From an uncultured bacterium (GTDB lineage: Bacteria > Patescibacteriota > Minisyncoccia > Moranbacterales > GWC2-37-73): DNA of 21,832 nucleotides. Positions 1 through 8,397 of this stretch are shown piece by piece. The notes under the pieces were generated by a model. That model was not told the origin of the DNA. It was given only the letters and a program-made list of their open reading frames with translations, and made no database searches. Positions within the stretch are counted from its first letter, which is position 1. Each line of letters starts with the position of its first letter. The stretch is taken from positions 1 through 21,832 of the forward strand of contig CAIJXA010000050.1 in the NCBI GenBank assembly GCA_903824515.1, given 5' to 3'. The translations under genes and the position numbers were made by a program.

Positions 1-1343
1 CGGATGTGCATGATGGACGGATATATGTATCCACCGATCATGGCGCTAGTTGGATTGAGACTCAACCGGCCGGCAATACAGATCAGTCTTGGAATTATGT
101 GGCCTCTAGCGTGGATGGATTACAGCTTATTACTAGTGTATCTGACGGTGATCTCTACACTTCGGCTAACGGCGGCGCCACGTGGAGCGAAACCCGACCG
201 GCTGGCAATACAGATAGGGAATGGTATTGTTTTATTTTAAGTTCCGACGGTGTAAATGTTTTTGCCTCAGACGGAGGTCGCCTCTACCGCGGAACCCTCC
301 CACAACCCATCAATCCTGGTCCGACTGCCGAGAAATTCCAAAAAGATATTACCAATGAATTCCTTTCTATTGAAGGTTCTAATCCAACTCAAACTCCTAA
401 AGTAATTTTCAATACGCAGTACACTATCACCAATGGCGACGTGAAGATCGTTTTCCCTGCCGGTACCGAAATGACTAAGACTGATGGGGGTAGTCTTGAC
501 CTTTCAAACATGACCGCCGAAGACATCACCACTGCTCTAAAAAACACGAACTCAGTCAACATTGCTGGCGCTATTACCATTGGGATTCCAAATCTCAAAC
601 TCTCTTTCTCTAAAGACATTACCGTTACTATTCCCGTTGATAGTTCATATGAAGGAAAAACTCTCAACATTTGGTTTCAAAATGCCAACGAAACCATTTG
701 GAACCCTGGACCAATCTGCACTGTCCAAAACAGTCTTTGTACTTTCCAAGCCAATCACGCCACGACCTATTCTGCTGGTGACCAGCCAGTAGGAGCTGTG
801 ATTATCGACACGCCCGAGCAAGCCGAAATTAATGATTGGAGCGCCTATCTTTTTCAAGACAGCAGTAAGTGTGCTACTAAACTCAAACTTAATTTGGAAG
901 GTAAGCATTTTTCCAATAACACTGAAATTAAAATTGGAAACACCAAGGCTGCTGCAATTGATAAAAAATCTAGTCAAGAAATTAAGGCAACTTTCTGTTT
1001 AGAAAAACTGCTCAATGTTAAAACTGACCTGACTAGAAAAATCACAGCTACTAATCCCAGTACTGATTCCAGTAAAGCTAAAGACAAAATTGATTTGCAA
1101 ATTATTTTTGCGAAATTTAGCGAAACTGATTTTGACACCCTGACTCAAATTGGCATCACCAATGTTCAACAAGCTCTGATCAAACTCAAATTACTGAACG
1201 CCAATGAAATTACCGGAAGCTATAACCAAGCAACTTCAGCCGCTATCACTAATTTTCAAATCCAAAATCAAATTCCAGCCACTGGACTCGTGGGGCCCTT
1301 GACCAAGATTAAACTGGTAGAAAAATATCGCAGAGCGCTTTAG
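1..1343 (+). CDS. Partial surface protein: Asp-box repeats plus C-terminal peptidoglycan-binding-like domain
   Basis: The frame is open to the window edge, so the N-terminus is missing; 446 codons are visible. The first 100 residues hold two Asp-box (BNR) motifs, STDHGASW and SANGGATW, 44 residues apart. Each is followed by PAGNTD, and the repeat is also clear in the DNA. Asp boxes mark beta-propeller blades in sialidase-like and photosynthesis-factor-like proteins. A beta-rich, Thr/Asn-rich middle region follows, with a Cys pair near CTVQNSLC. The last 65 residues (from about TQIGITNVQQALIKLK through GLVGPLTKIKL) resemble the peptidoglycan_binding_1 fold. I infer an extracellular, wall-attached protein; no catalytic residues can be assigned. 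The gene ends with TAG and is followed by tandem octamers. The propeller may be much larger upstream. Confidence 0.75.
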   Translation, partial: DVHDGRIYVSTDHGASWIETQPAGNTDQSWNYVASSVDGLQLITSVSDGDLYTSANGGATWSETRPAGNTDREWYCFILSSDGVNVFASDGGRLYRGTLPQPINPGPTAEKFQKDITNEFLSIEGSNPTQTPKVIFNTQYTITNGDVKIVFPAGTEMTKTDGGSLDLSNMTAEDITTALKNTNSVNIAGAITIGIPNLKLSFSKDITVTIPVDSSYEGKTLNIWFQNANETIWNPGPICTVQNSLCTFQANHATTYSAGDQPVGAVIIDTPEQAEINDWSAYLFQDSSKCATKLKLNLEGKHFSNNTEIKIGNTKAAAIDKKSSQEIKATFCLEKLLNVKTDLTRKITATNPSTDSSKAKDKIDLQIIFAKFSETDFDTLTQIGITNVQQALIKLKLLNANEITGSYNQATSAAITNFQIQNQIPATGLVGPLTKIKLVEKYRRAL

Positions 1344-1344
1344 C

Positions 1345-1380
1345 AGTAATCAAGTAATCAAGTAATTAAGTAATTAAGTA
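1345..1380. repeat. Tandem octamer repeat directly after the surface-protein gene
   Basis: Four consecutive 8-bp units are seen, AGTAATCA twice and then AGTAATTA twice, followed by a partial unit. They begin two bases after the stop codon. This is a micro-tandem repeat of the kind seen at several other places in this window (9996, 16004, 20863). No function is evident. Confidence 0.8.
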
Positions 1381-1456
1381 AAAAAAGTACTTAAGCAAGA
1401 AACCAGCCAAGAGTCGGGTTTTTTTGTGGCTCTTTGTCAAAACGTGTGGTGGTTTT

Positions 1457-1583
1457 TGTCATTGCGAGCGTAGCGTAGCGAAGTCGAAGAGACTGAGTTT
1501 TAGCGCTAAAAGGAGTAAATACTAGCTCAGATTCTTCGACTACGCATCATTGCTATCGCAATTCTGCTTCGCTCAGGATGACA
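1457..1583. repeat. Palindromic repeat element (TGTCATTGCGAG...GGATGACA type)
   Basis: The element opens with TGTCATTGCGAGCG and closes with GCTCAGGATGACA, so the ends are imperfect inverted repeats. Inside, AGTCGAAGAGACTGAG faces CTCAGATTCTTCGACT (14 of 16 pair), giving a cruciform or long hairpin. The same terminal motif bounds the 81-bp insertion inside rlmN at 20600-20680. This looks like a dispersed palindromic (REP- or RPE-like) family. Confidence 0.75.
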
Positions 1584-1860
1584 ACAACATTAGTCATAGT
1601 ATGGAACAATCAAATACCGCTTTATTGAAATAAAAGGATATTAATACCCCAGGGCAAGCCCTGGACCCTTCAGGCTCACAAGGCAAGACATGTCACTCGT
1701 GAGCGACGTGTCAAGCCTCGTAGGCAAATCACCTTTTGCTGCGTCGCTCGCTGCGAAATAAAAGATTACTTCCATTTCGCTCACTTTGCTAGATAATAAA
1801 AATTAAACTTACCCACCACCCTGTTTATTATAGAGCCTTTTTTGTTTGCAAAATGCTGGT
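1584..1860. repeat. Further palindromic repeats between the surface gene and trpS
   Basis: This gene-free stretch has several hairpins: CCAGGGC-AA-GCCCTGG near 1650-1665, and GACATGTCACTC facing GAGCGACGTGTC near 1688-1713. A less perfect palindrome rich in GCGTCGCTCGCTGCG follows around 1735-1765. No open frame with gene-like content is present. Together with the preceding element this makes a repeat island of about 500 bp. Confidence 0.6.
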
Positions 1861-1878
1861 TTTTTGGTAGTATTGATA

Positions 1879-1884
1879 TATAAT
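1879..1884 (+). promoter_or_regulatory. Possible -10 box for trpS
   Basis: A perfect TATAAT lies 19 bp before the trpS ATG. No good -35 hexamer is visible at 16-18 bp spacing, so this rests on the -10 only. Confidence 0.4.
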
Positions 1885-1903
1885 TTTTTAGGTTTATATT
1901 TTT

Positions 1904-2893
1904 ATGTCTGACAAAAAAAGAATCTTTTCAGGAATTCAGCCGAGCGGGAATTTGCATATTGGAAATTATTTAGGAGCAATCAGTAATTGGATCAAGCTTC
2001 AGGATGAATTTGATTCAATTTTTTGCGTGGTTGATTCGCATGCCATTACGGTACCTCAAGATCCTGAAACGCTGCGAAAAAAGACCTTAGAAATTGCCAA
2101 GATTTATTTGGCAGCTGGCATCGATCCAAAAAAATCGTCTATTTTCATTCAGTCACATGTACCTGAGCATGCGGAATTGATGTGGATTTTGAACACGCTT
2201 GTGAAAATGTCGGAACTAGAAAAGATGACCCAATTCAAAGACAAAGCGCAAAATGGAAACAGTGAAAGCGTGGCTGTGGGTCTTTTTGATTACCCAGTCC
2301 TCATGGCGGCTGACATCCTCTTGTATGGCACGGAAATCGTGCCGGTCGGGGAGGATCAGAAACAACATGTTGAATTGGCGAGAGATTTAGCCAAGCGCTT
2401 TAATCACAAATTTGGCGAAACTTTTATCATCCCGAAAGCTTTCATCAAAGAAGAAGGGATGCGCGTGATGGGATTGGATGATCCAACCAAAAAAATGAGC
2501 AAGTCGGCTGCTTCGGAGTATAACTATATTTCTCTGACTGATGACGTAGAAACCGTGAAGCGAAAAATCAAAAAAGCGGTGACTGATTCCGGTAGCGAGA
2601 TTATTTACGCAGATGAAAAACCAGCCTTGAAAAATTTGATCAATATTTATGCTTCGTTTTCTGGGAAATCTCCCAAGGAAATCCGGACTTTGTATGTTGG
2701 TAAGGGGTATGGAGATTTTAAGACTGACTTAGCTCAGGTTATCAATAGTTTCTTAACACCCTTTCAAGAGAAATTAAATGCAATTTCCGATGAAGATGTG
2801 AGGGAGATTTTACGCGCTGGAGCTGAAAAAGTCAAACCAATTGCCAAGGCAAAACTCGAGGAAGTGAAAAAGAAAGTTGGATTTATTTTATAG
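1904..2893 (+). CDS. trpS: Tryptophanyl-tRNA synthetase
   Basis: This class Ic aminoacyl-tRNA synthetase charges tRNA-Trp with tryptophan in the cytoplasm. The 329-residue protein matches the usual bacterial TrpRS length. It shows FSGIQPSGNLHIGNYLGAI with the HIGH-type motif HIGN near residue 18, and the segment DYPVLMAADILLYG. GEDQKQHVELARDLAKRFN, typical of the TrpRS core, comes next. The KMSKS loop is intact in PTKKMSKSAAS. The C-terminal helical region is complete and ends at TAG. The ATG is chosen because the conserved N-terminal strand starts five residues after it. There is no clear Shine-Dalgarno site. It stands alone between a repeat island and the ABC transporter genes. Confidence 0.97.
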   Translation: MSDKKRIFSGIQPSGNLHIGNYLGAISNWIKLQDEFDSIFCVVDSHAITVPQDPETLRKKTLEIAKIYLAAGIDPKKSSIFIQSHVPEHAELMWILNTLVKMSELEKMTQFKDKAQNGNSESVAVGLFDYPVLMAADILLYGTEIVPVGEDQKQHVELARDLAKRFNHKFGETFIIPKAFIKEEGMRVMGLDDPTKKMSKSAASEYNYISLTDDVETVKRKIKKAVTDSGSEIIYADEKPALKNLINIYASFSGKSPKEIRTLYVGKGYGDFKTDLAQVINSFLTPFQEKLNAISDEDVREILRAGAEKVKPIAKAKLEEVKKKVGFIL

Positions 2894-2959
2894 TCTTTGT
2901 AGAAAATAACGCTTTAAGAAAAACTTGAAGTTCGGACAGATGGCGTATCTGAAAAAATA

Positions 2960-2968
2960 TGCTATAAT
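2960..2968 (+). promoter_or_regulatory. Extended -10 promoter before the ABC transporter operon
   Basis: TGCTATAAT fits the extended -10 consensus (TGnTATAAT) and sits about 60 bp before the ATPase start, after the trpS stop. There is no convincing -35, which extended -10 promoters do not strictly need. Confidence 0.55.
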
Positions 2969-3027
2969 AAAAAATAAGTTAAGGCTTCTATAGAAAAGAA
3001 AAATAAAATTTTTAGAAAAATAAAAAG

Positions 3028-4362
3028 ATGTTAGAGTCGTGCATAAAGGTTGATCAACTCAGAGTTATTTATAACCAGGGAAAGTCGAATGAGGTTCGTT
3101 CACTTGACGGGGTTAGCGTTGAAATATATTCACAAGAATATGTGATTATTTATGGTCCTTCCGGTTGCGGCAAATCAACACTATTGTACGGCATTTCTGG
3201 ACTTCAAGCTCCAACATATGGGGATGTTTTTGTGAACGGAAAAAATCTTGCCACAATGACAAAAAAAGAAAAAGTTCAATTTCATCAGACTGGCGTAGGT
3301 ATGGTTTTTCAAGCGTTTTATCTCATTGATAGTTTGACGGTGCTTGACAATGTTTGTTTGCCAAAAGTTTTTCGTGGAGAAAATCTAGCTGAGCGACGTG
3401 AGGCTGCGATGAAATTATTGCAACGTTTTGGAATCAGCACGCAAGCAGATAGATTTCCGAGTCAACTTTCGGGTGGTCAAAAACAACGTGTTTCCATTGC
3501 TCGAGCTCTGGTTAACAATCCCCAGATAATTTTGGCTGACGAACCAGTCGGAAATCTTGATAGTGAATCAGCTCAAAACGTGCTCGATATCTTCAAGGAA
3601 ATTAATGAAATAGACAAAAAAACAGTCATCTTGGTGACTCATAATCCTGATCATCTTGTTTATGCAGACCGAATTATTCACATGAAGGATGGAAAAAAAG
3701 TCAGAGAGGATATAAACAAAGATAAGCGTCCACCGGAAGTGGCAAAAAAGGCCAGTGTGGTTGGAGACCTTGTCGATGCTCCGGAAAAAATTTCAACAGA
3801 ATTGCGTTTGTTGATGCGAACCTTTAAAGATCTTTCCTTGAAACAAGTTGGGGTGCTTTTGGTTCCATTCAAAGCCAAGCAATTGATGACACATATTTTG
3901 TCGCAGCTCACAGAAGAACAAACTTCTTCCGCAGAAAGTTTGCTGAAAGAATTTTTGTTTAACAATATTGATAGTGAGGCGCTGCGCACCAAGCTTGATT
4001 TGGACATGGAAAAGGGTGGCGCTGGCTGGAATAAGTTGAGAGCAAACTCTTTCACAGAAAGAGCTCAGGAAATTCTCACAAATGCACAAAACATAAGTCA
4101 AAATACTGAAGAGGCGTTGATTTCTCTTACGGACTATCTCATTAAAATATGTAATTTGAAACTAGAGAATGATAGTGTACTAAGATTTAGAGCGTTTATA
4201 AAAATGCGAGTTGAAAATAAGATTGACCGCTTTAGTCTTCAGGAAAGACTGGACAGCGCAAAGCAATTGGGCGGTGTTGGGCTATACCGAGGAACAGCTG
4301 AAAAAGTGGTTCATGAAGTTGAAATAATAATGCTGCTGAGCTATTCGGCGGAACCTTACTAA
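3028..4362 (+). CDS. ABC transporter ATP-binding protein, MacB/LolD type, with long C-terminal extension
   Basis: Residues 1-235 form a complete ABC ATPase. Walker A is GPSGCGKST (residues 43-51), the signature LSGGQKQR starts at residue 147, Walker B is IILADEPVGNLD, and the H-loop is in VTHNPD. The sequence belongs to the LolD/MacB/FtsE group that pairs with FtsX-like permeases, and such a permease follows 58 bp downstream. The family normally ends near residue 230, but this protein continues for about 210 residues. That extension is charged and helical, I recognise no domain in it, and it ends LLSYSAEPY. The pair probably forms a mechanotransmission or export complex at the cytoplasmic membrane; the substrate is unknown. 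The ATG has no Shine-Dalgarno site but precedes the first conserved strand by the usual distance. Confidence 0.93.
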   Translation: MLESCIKVDQLRVIYNQGKSNEVRSLDGVSVEIYSQEYVIIYGPSGCGKSTLLYGISGLQAPTYGDVFVNGKNLATMTKKEKVQFHQTGVGMVFQAFYLIDSLTVLDNVCLPKVFRGENLAERREAAMKLLQRFGISTQADRFPSQLSGGQKQRVSIARALVNNPQIILADEPVGNLDSESAQNVLDIFKEINEIDKKTVILVTHNPDHLVYADRIIHMKDGKKVREDINKDKRPPEVAKKASVVGDLVDAPEKISTELRLLMRTFKDLSLKQVGVLLVPFKAKQLMTHILSQLTEEQTSSAESLLKEFLFNNIDSEALRTKLDLDMEKGGAGWNKLRANSFTERAQEILTNAQNISQNTEEALISLTDYLIKICNLKLENDSVLRFRAFIKMRVENKIDRFSLQERLDSAKQLGGVGLYRGTAEKVVHEVEIIMLLSYSAEPY

Positions 4363-4420
4363 AAATAGCCAGGGCTGCGTTTTAAAAATGAGAATTTTTT
4401 ATAAAGTTTAAAACAAACCA

Positions 4421-5641
4421 ATGAAATTCATAGATTTATTTAATTTATCAACCAGAATGTTTAAGGCGAGGACTTCTCGCACACTGTTGACGGTTCTCGG
4501 CATGAGCGTTGGTATTGGCGCCATTTTATTTTTGGTTTCACTTGGTTATGGCTTGCAAAAAACTCTTTTGGAGCGCATTACAACTTCTGATTCTCTTTTA
4601 ACTCTGGATGTTTCCGAGGCAAAGTCTGGAGCTGTTGCGCTTGATCGAGATATGATTAAGAGTATTGAAAATCTTCCAGGCGTTGAAGATGTTAGTCCGG
4701 CTTTTCAAATAACGACCCAAGGCCACATTGATGGTTTGTCAGCAGACTTGGTTACAATGGGATCAAAAGCTTCCTTTTTGAAGTTGGGAGGCGTCAAGCC
4801 AGTGCTTGGAACACTTTTGTCTGATAGCGATGAAAATGGTATTGTTATCAGCTCAGCAATTGCCCAAGTCTTTGGAAAATCTGTTGATGAAATGATGGGC
4901 AAGGAAATATCTTTCTCTTTCTTTGTTCCAAGTGCTACTGATGCTAGTGATGTAGCGCCTTCTGATCAGGCCCAGTCGGAACTTAATCGAGTTGACAGCA
5001 ACAAGAAATTTAAAATTATCGGGATTGTTGATGGTCAGGATAATATTGCTTATTTGAATTCATTGGCTTTGGCAGATCTTAATATTGATAAATATGGCCA
5101 AGCCAAGGTTAAGTGTCGAACAAATCCGGAAATGACAATTATTAGAGATAAGATTTTAGGTTATGGCTTGTTAGTTTCTTCGCTTTCTGAAACTGTTGAT
5201 CAGGCAAATCAAATCTTTCGAGTCGTTCAACTTGTGCTGATGCTTTTTGGCATCATTGCCTTATTTGTTTCGGCTATTGGTATGTTTAACACAATGACCA
5301 TAACCTTGCTTGAAAGAACCGAAGAAATCGGAATCATGAAATCAATTGGCGCTTCAGATTCAGGAATTTCGGTGATGTTTTTCATGGAATCGGCAATTAT
5401 GGGCTTTCTTGGTGGAATTGCTGGGGTGGCAATAGGTTGGCTTGGCGGAGTCTTTTTTAACTTTGTGATAAATATAGTGGCTTCGCGTTTCGGCGGTCAA
5501 AGCGTTAGCTTGTTTTATAGTCCGCTTTGGTTTGTGATTTCAATTATTATTTTTTCTACGGTAGTTGGCTTTTTCACTGGGCTGGTTCCAGCTCGTAGAG
5601 CTAGTAAAATTGATCCCTTGGATGCGCTAAGATACAAGTAG
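4421..5641 (+). CDS. FtsX/MacB-like ABC transporter permease
   Basis: The 406-residue membrane protein has the MacB layout. TM1 lies at about residues 20-45 (LLTVLGMSVGIGAILFLVSL). An extracytoplasmic MacB_PCD-like domain follows to about residue 265, with the typical ENLPGVEDVSPAF segment. Three C-terminal helices form the FtsX domain, including NTMTITLLERTEEIGIMKSIGAS, the coupling-helix region, and the ending PARRASKIDPLDALRYK. It is the partner of the preceding ATPase and very likely co-transcribed with it. A rho-independent terminator lies 87 bp after the stop. The substrate cannot be deduced; MacB-type pairs handle peptides, lipoproteins or cell-wall signals. Confidence 0.93.
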   Translation: MKFIDLFNLSTRMFKARTSRTLLTVLGMSVGIGAILFLVSLGYGLQKTLLERITTSDSLLTLDVSEAKSGAVALDRDMIKSIENLPGVEDVSPAFQITTQGHIDGLSADLVTMGSKASFLKLGGVKPVLGTLLSDSDENGIVISSAIAQVFGKSVDEMMGKEISFSFFVPSATDASDVAPSDQAQSELNRVDSNKKFKIIGIVDGQDNIAYLNSLALADLNIDKYGQAKVKCRTNPEMTIIRDKILGYGLLVSSLSETVDQANQIFRVVQLVLMLFGIIALFVSAIGMFNTMTITLLERTEEIGIMKSIGASDSGISVMFFMESAIMGFLGGIAGVAIGWLGGVFFNFVINIVASRFGGQSVSLFYSPLWFVISIIIFSTVVGFFTGLVPARRASKIDPLDALRYK

Positions 5642-5727
5642 GAGCTTTTTGGTATTGGCTGCTTAGCTTCTTAGAAAATATAAAACAAAAAAACTAAAAA
5701 GCTAAATTCCAGGAAGCAAAAAAGCTG

Positions 5728-5753
5728 AAAGAGTACTGCGGTTGCTCTTTTTT
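5728..5753 (+). terminator. Rho-independent terminator after the ABC transporter operon
   Basis: AAAGAGTA and TGCTCTTT pair as an 8-bp stem (one G-T pair) around a 7-base loop, and the T run continues to 5753. Confidence 0.75.
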
Positions 5754-5815
5754 GTTCGTATTTTTAAATTACCTCCTATTTGCATGAGTGCATGTTTAAA
5801 TGTTAGCATATTTAT

Positions 5816-6691
5816 ATGAAACTACTTTACGGGGGCCCAATTGCAGAAAAGATTTTATCCGCTTTGAAAGTGGATATTTTGCGTGACGTAGAAAAGCCAG
5901 GGTTGGCGGTGATATTAATTGGCACCAATAAGGCTTCAGAAATTTATGTTTCTTTGAAAGAAAAAAAAGCCAAAGAAATTGGCATGAATTTTTTTCTGTA
6001 TAATTTTGTTGAAAAATCTTCTGAGAAAGAAATTCTGAAATGTATTGAGAAGCTTAATCAAGATGAAAAAGTTCATGGAATCATTGTGCAACTACCGCTG
6101 CCAACAGGTCTTGAGACGGAAAAAATAATTGCCAGCATTGATCCAAAAAAAGATGTGGATGGTTTTCACCGTGAAAACGCTGAGAAATTTTTGAAGAGTG
6201 AAGGGGAAATTTTTCCAGTGTTTCCTCATGCAATTATGCGTCTTGCGGAAAGTAGCGGGCTTGATTTGAAAAATAAAAAAGCAGCCGTGATTGCTAATTC
6301 AAAGGAATTTGGCAAGATAATGTGCGCTGCACTTGCCAGGGAAGGCCTGATAGCTGAATATATCACAACCGAAGACGTTTCTCGCAGCCTAAGTAAAATA
6401 AGTGAGGCTGACGTGCTAGTAAGCGCTGTGGGGCTGCCAGGGCTTTTGAGGGGCGAAATGTTCAAGCAGGGCGCTATTGTTGTTGACGGTGGAATTGAGA
6501 AAGTTGGAAATAAGATTGTTGGGGATGTTGATTTCGGCTCAATAGAGGCTCTTGAAGGATTCATTACCCCGGTTCCTGGGGGAGTTGGGCCAGTAACGAT
6601 TGCTTGTTTGTTGGAAAATACTTTCTTGGCTTTTAATGCAAAAAAAACAAAAATACAAAAAGATATGTCTATAGCTTTCGATACAAATTAA
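5816..6691 (+). CDS. folD: Bifunctional methylenetetrahydrofolate dehydrogenase/cyclohydrolase
   Basis: FolD interconverts 5,10-methylene-, methenyl- and 10-formyl-tetrahydrofolate in one-carbon metabolism. The 291-residue protein keeps the core signatures: SEIYVSLKEKKAKEIG with Tyr44 and the catalytic Lys48, VQLPLP, KDVDGFH, and the hallmark PVPGGVGPVT near the C-terminus. Two segments diverge. The usual PCTP loop reads PVFP, and the dinucleotide-binding G-R/A-S-x-x-V-G loop reads ANSKEFG. Cofactor preference or the balance of the two activities may therefore differ. The ATG comes just before the conserved N-terminal strand, with an AT-rich upstream and no Shine-Dalgarno site. A decayed copy of its 3' end is found at about 8112-8172. 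Confidence 0.93.
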   Translation: MKLLYGGPIAEKILSALKVDILRDVEKPGLAVILIGTNKASEIYVSLKEKKAKEIGMNFFLYNFVEKSSEKEILKCIEKLNQDEKVHGIIVQLPLPTGLETEKIIASIDPKKDVDGFHRENAEKFLKSEGEIFPVFPHAIMRLAESSGLDLKNKKAAVIANSKEFGKIMCAALAREGLIAEYITTEDVSRSLSKISEADVLVSAVGLPGLLRGEMFKQGAIVVDGGIEKVGNKIVGDVDFGSIEALEGFITPVPGGVGPVTIACLLENTFLAFNAKKTKIQKDMSIAFDTN

Positions 6692-6817
6692 ATTTGAATT
6701 TGTACTATTGAGGTAGTTCTTTAAAGCTTAAAGTGTGATTAAAAAAAGATTTTTTTGTTGAGAAAAAATTTTTAGATTAATTTGTTAACGTCGTTTATTT
6801 TGAAAAGGAGTGTTATG

Positions 6818-7495
6818 ATGGCAAAAAAAACATCCAAGATCGCTACTCAGAAGAAAAAAATCTTGCTGAATCCTGAATACGAACTCATTCAAAGAATACA
6901 AACTAACTTCCCTCGAGAACTAATTAGCGCAGAGACTATCCAGGCTTGGAATGAATGTCCAGGTGCGTTTTTGAAAGAGAGCTTGGCCACGTTTTTTTCT
7001 CAGCCACCAGTCTTTCAAAAGCAAGAAAAATTTCTAACATTTCTTTTTTCTCTTGATCTGTCTGAGACAGACGGTAGCGCTACAATCGCAGATGCAATTG
7101 ATGTATTTGAACACATCGATCCTTGTTTTGAAAAATTGAAGGCAGATTTGGAAATTAGCAATTATTGCGCAACTCCAAAAATGAAAGTTGATGTGTTTGA
7201 ATCGTGCGCAGACGGAACTTTCATCGACATCTTCGGTTCTTTTAAGGGAAATATCTTTGTGACAGAGGCCCAAATCATCACTTTTGTAAAAGATCATCGT
7301 GACCAGTTTGGAATTAGTGAGAACGAACATGCAACGTTCTTTGCCTGCAAAGCCAATGAGGAATATTTTGTTATATGCGTGCGCCCAGAAAGTGTCGGTA
7401 ATTTCGGTATTTATCGTCTTCCTTTTAAACATACCTACAAATGGCACGCTGGCTTCAAGCGTCATTTCATTGTTCCGCACCAGTTTTTAATCTGA
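6818..7495 (+). CDS. Hypothetical protein, paralog 1 of a local two-gene family
   Basis: I do not recognise this family. The start is placed at the second of two adjacent ATGs because AGGAG (6806-6810) is then 7 bp away, which is unusually good spacing for this window. The product is 225 residues with a Lys-rich N-terminus (MAKKTSKIATQKKKI). It has no signal peptide or membrane segment. Blocks shared with the gene at 8398-9036 include W-N-x-C-P-G near the N-terminus, VDVFESCADGTFIDIF in the middle, ATFFACKANEEYFVICVR, and the C-terminal YRLPF...KWHAGFKRHFIVPHQ. The conserved C, D, W, H and R residues suggest a folded domain, but no function can be assigned. A strong terminator follows at once. 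Confidence 0.8.
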   Translation: MAKKTSKIATQKKKILLNPEYELIQRIQTNFPRELISAETIQAWNECPGAFLKESLATFFSQPPVFQKQEKFLTFLFSLDLSETDGSATIADAIDVFEHIDPCFEKLKADLEISNYCATPKMKVDVFESCADGTFIDIFGSFKGNIFVTEAQIITFVKDHRDQFGISENEHATFFACKANEEYFVICVRPESVGNFGIYRLPFKHTYKWHAGFKRHFIVPHQFLI

Positions 7496-7511
7496 ATTTT
7501 TTCAAGTCTTT

Positions 7512-7552
7512 ATTCCTCAGTTGCCATCCATATTGCAGCTGAGGAATTTTTT
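7512..7552 (+). terminator. Strong rho-independent terminator after paralog 1
   Basis: A 13-bp stem (ATTCCTCAGTTGC with GCAGCTGAGGAAT, one G-T pair) encloses a 10-base loop and ends in a run of T to 7552. It is the strongest hairpin terminator in the window. Confidence 0.92.
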
Positions 7553-8060
7553 GTATAAAAGCCTAACTTTTTAGACTTAGTAGGGGTCATATGCAAATCA
7601 GGGTTTTGAAAAATAGCATTTGTCCCTGAAAAAATTGTTACGAACTCGCATCCATTTTCTGTGTCGGTTCAGTGTCTCTGACCTGAATCGAAATGGTTCT
7701 AAGAAAAATGCGGCTGAAGTCGGAGATATTGAAACGACAGGAGCTTCTATGGCCAAAAAAGAACGCAAGTTCGTAAAAATTCCGAGTTACTTTTGAATCA
7801 TTCAAGACCATAAATTGTGCATGATCCCTTAATAGTTGTTTAAGTTGCTGAATTGTCAAAAAATATATATTAGAAAAGCTGAAGCCATTTATGTCTCTGG
7901 TTTGCCTGATAACAGTTAAAATTAAACTAGAGTGTTTTTTAATCACACATTTGAAAGTCTTAATGTTTAAATGAATGAACAGGGTCGATAGTTGAAGCGC
8001 AGAAATGTAGCCACCTTGAAAGTGAACGTTTTGCGAAGTTCTGAAAAGGTTGAAGAGTTT
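7553..8060. other. Gene-free stretch between the paralogs
   Basis: About 500 bp hold no convincing gene on either strand. Long minus-strand frames exist, but they run into the folD-derived remnant, start at TTG, lack a ribosome binding site and have no recognisable domain. A short + strand piece near 7740-7795 (AGGAG, then ATGGCCAAAAAAGAACGCAAG-like) faintly recalls the start of paralog 1 but closes after about 15 codons. It may be decayed duplicated DNA. Confidence 0.4.
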
Positions 8061-8111
8061 TTTCTGTGTTTGTTCTGTCTTCATCAAAGAAACCCCTATT
8101 ATCAAGGCTTG

Positions 8112-8172
8112 TTTTTGGGGAAGCTTGGCCAGTAGCAATTGCGAGCCTGCCGAAAACACTTTCTTGGCTTTT
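8112..8172 (+). pseudogene. Decayed duplicate of the folD 3' end
   Basis: This stretch aligns with folD bases of about 6575-6634. By hand I count 44 identical of 57 columns, including exact runs such as GGCCAGTA and ACTTTCTTGGCTTTT. A one-base deletion breaks the frame. After it, 8230-8265 resembles the folD downstream region (shared TAGTTCTTT, at 6714 and 8253). It therefore marks the left part of a tandem duplication that also produced the second paralog. Confidence 0.7.
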
Positions 8173-8397
8173 GATTGACATTGGCACAAGAAAAAGTACC
8201 TTGAAAAGCTTGAGGCTTAAAATATATTCAATTTGGTTTTGTAATATTAAATTAGTTCTTTGAAATTTTTTAAGCGGTGATTTATGACTAAGGATGAAAG
8301 ATTTTTGCCTTGGTATGGATGATTGTGGTTGAAAAATTTCGGAAACTAGCTGAGCAATGTTGTTTAATCTTGAAAAAATATAAAAGGAGAGGCTGTT

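Noticed and set aside
1345..1380. CRISPR array
   Set aside because: The units are 8 bp and adjacent, without spacers; no cas genes are present.
7638..8189. Minus-strand open frame of 183 codons between the two paralogs
   Set aside because: It starts at TTG without a ribosome binding site, overlaps the folD-derived remnant on the other strand and shows no recognisable domain.
8066..8263. Plus-strand 65-codon frame as a gene
   Set aside because: Its middle is the decayed folD tail (FGEAWPVAIASLPKT) followed by a frameshift, so it is a fossil rather than a gene.
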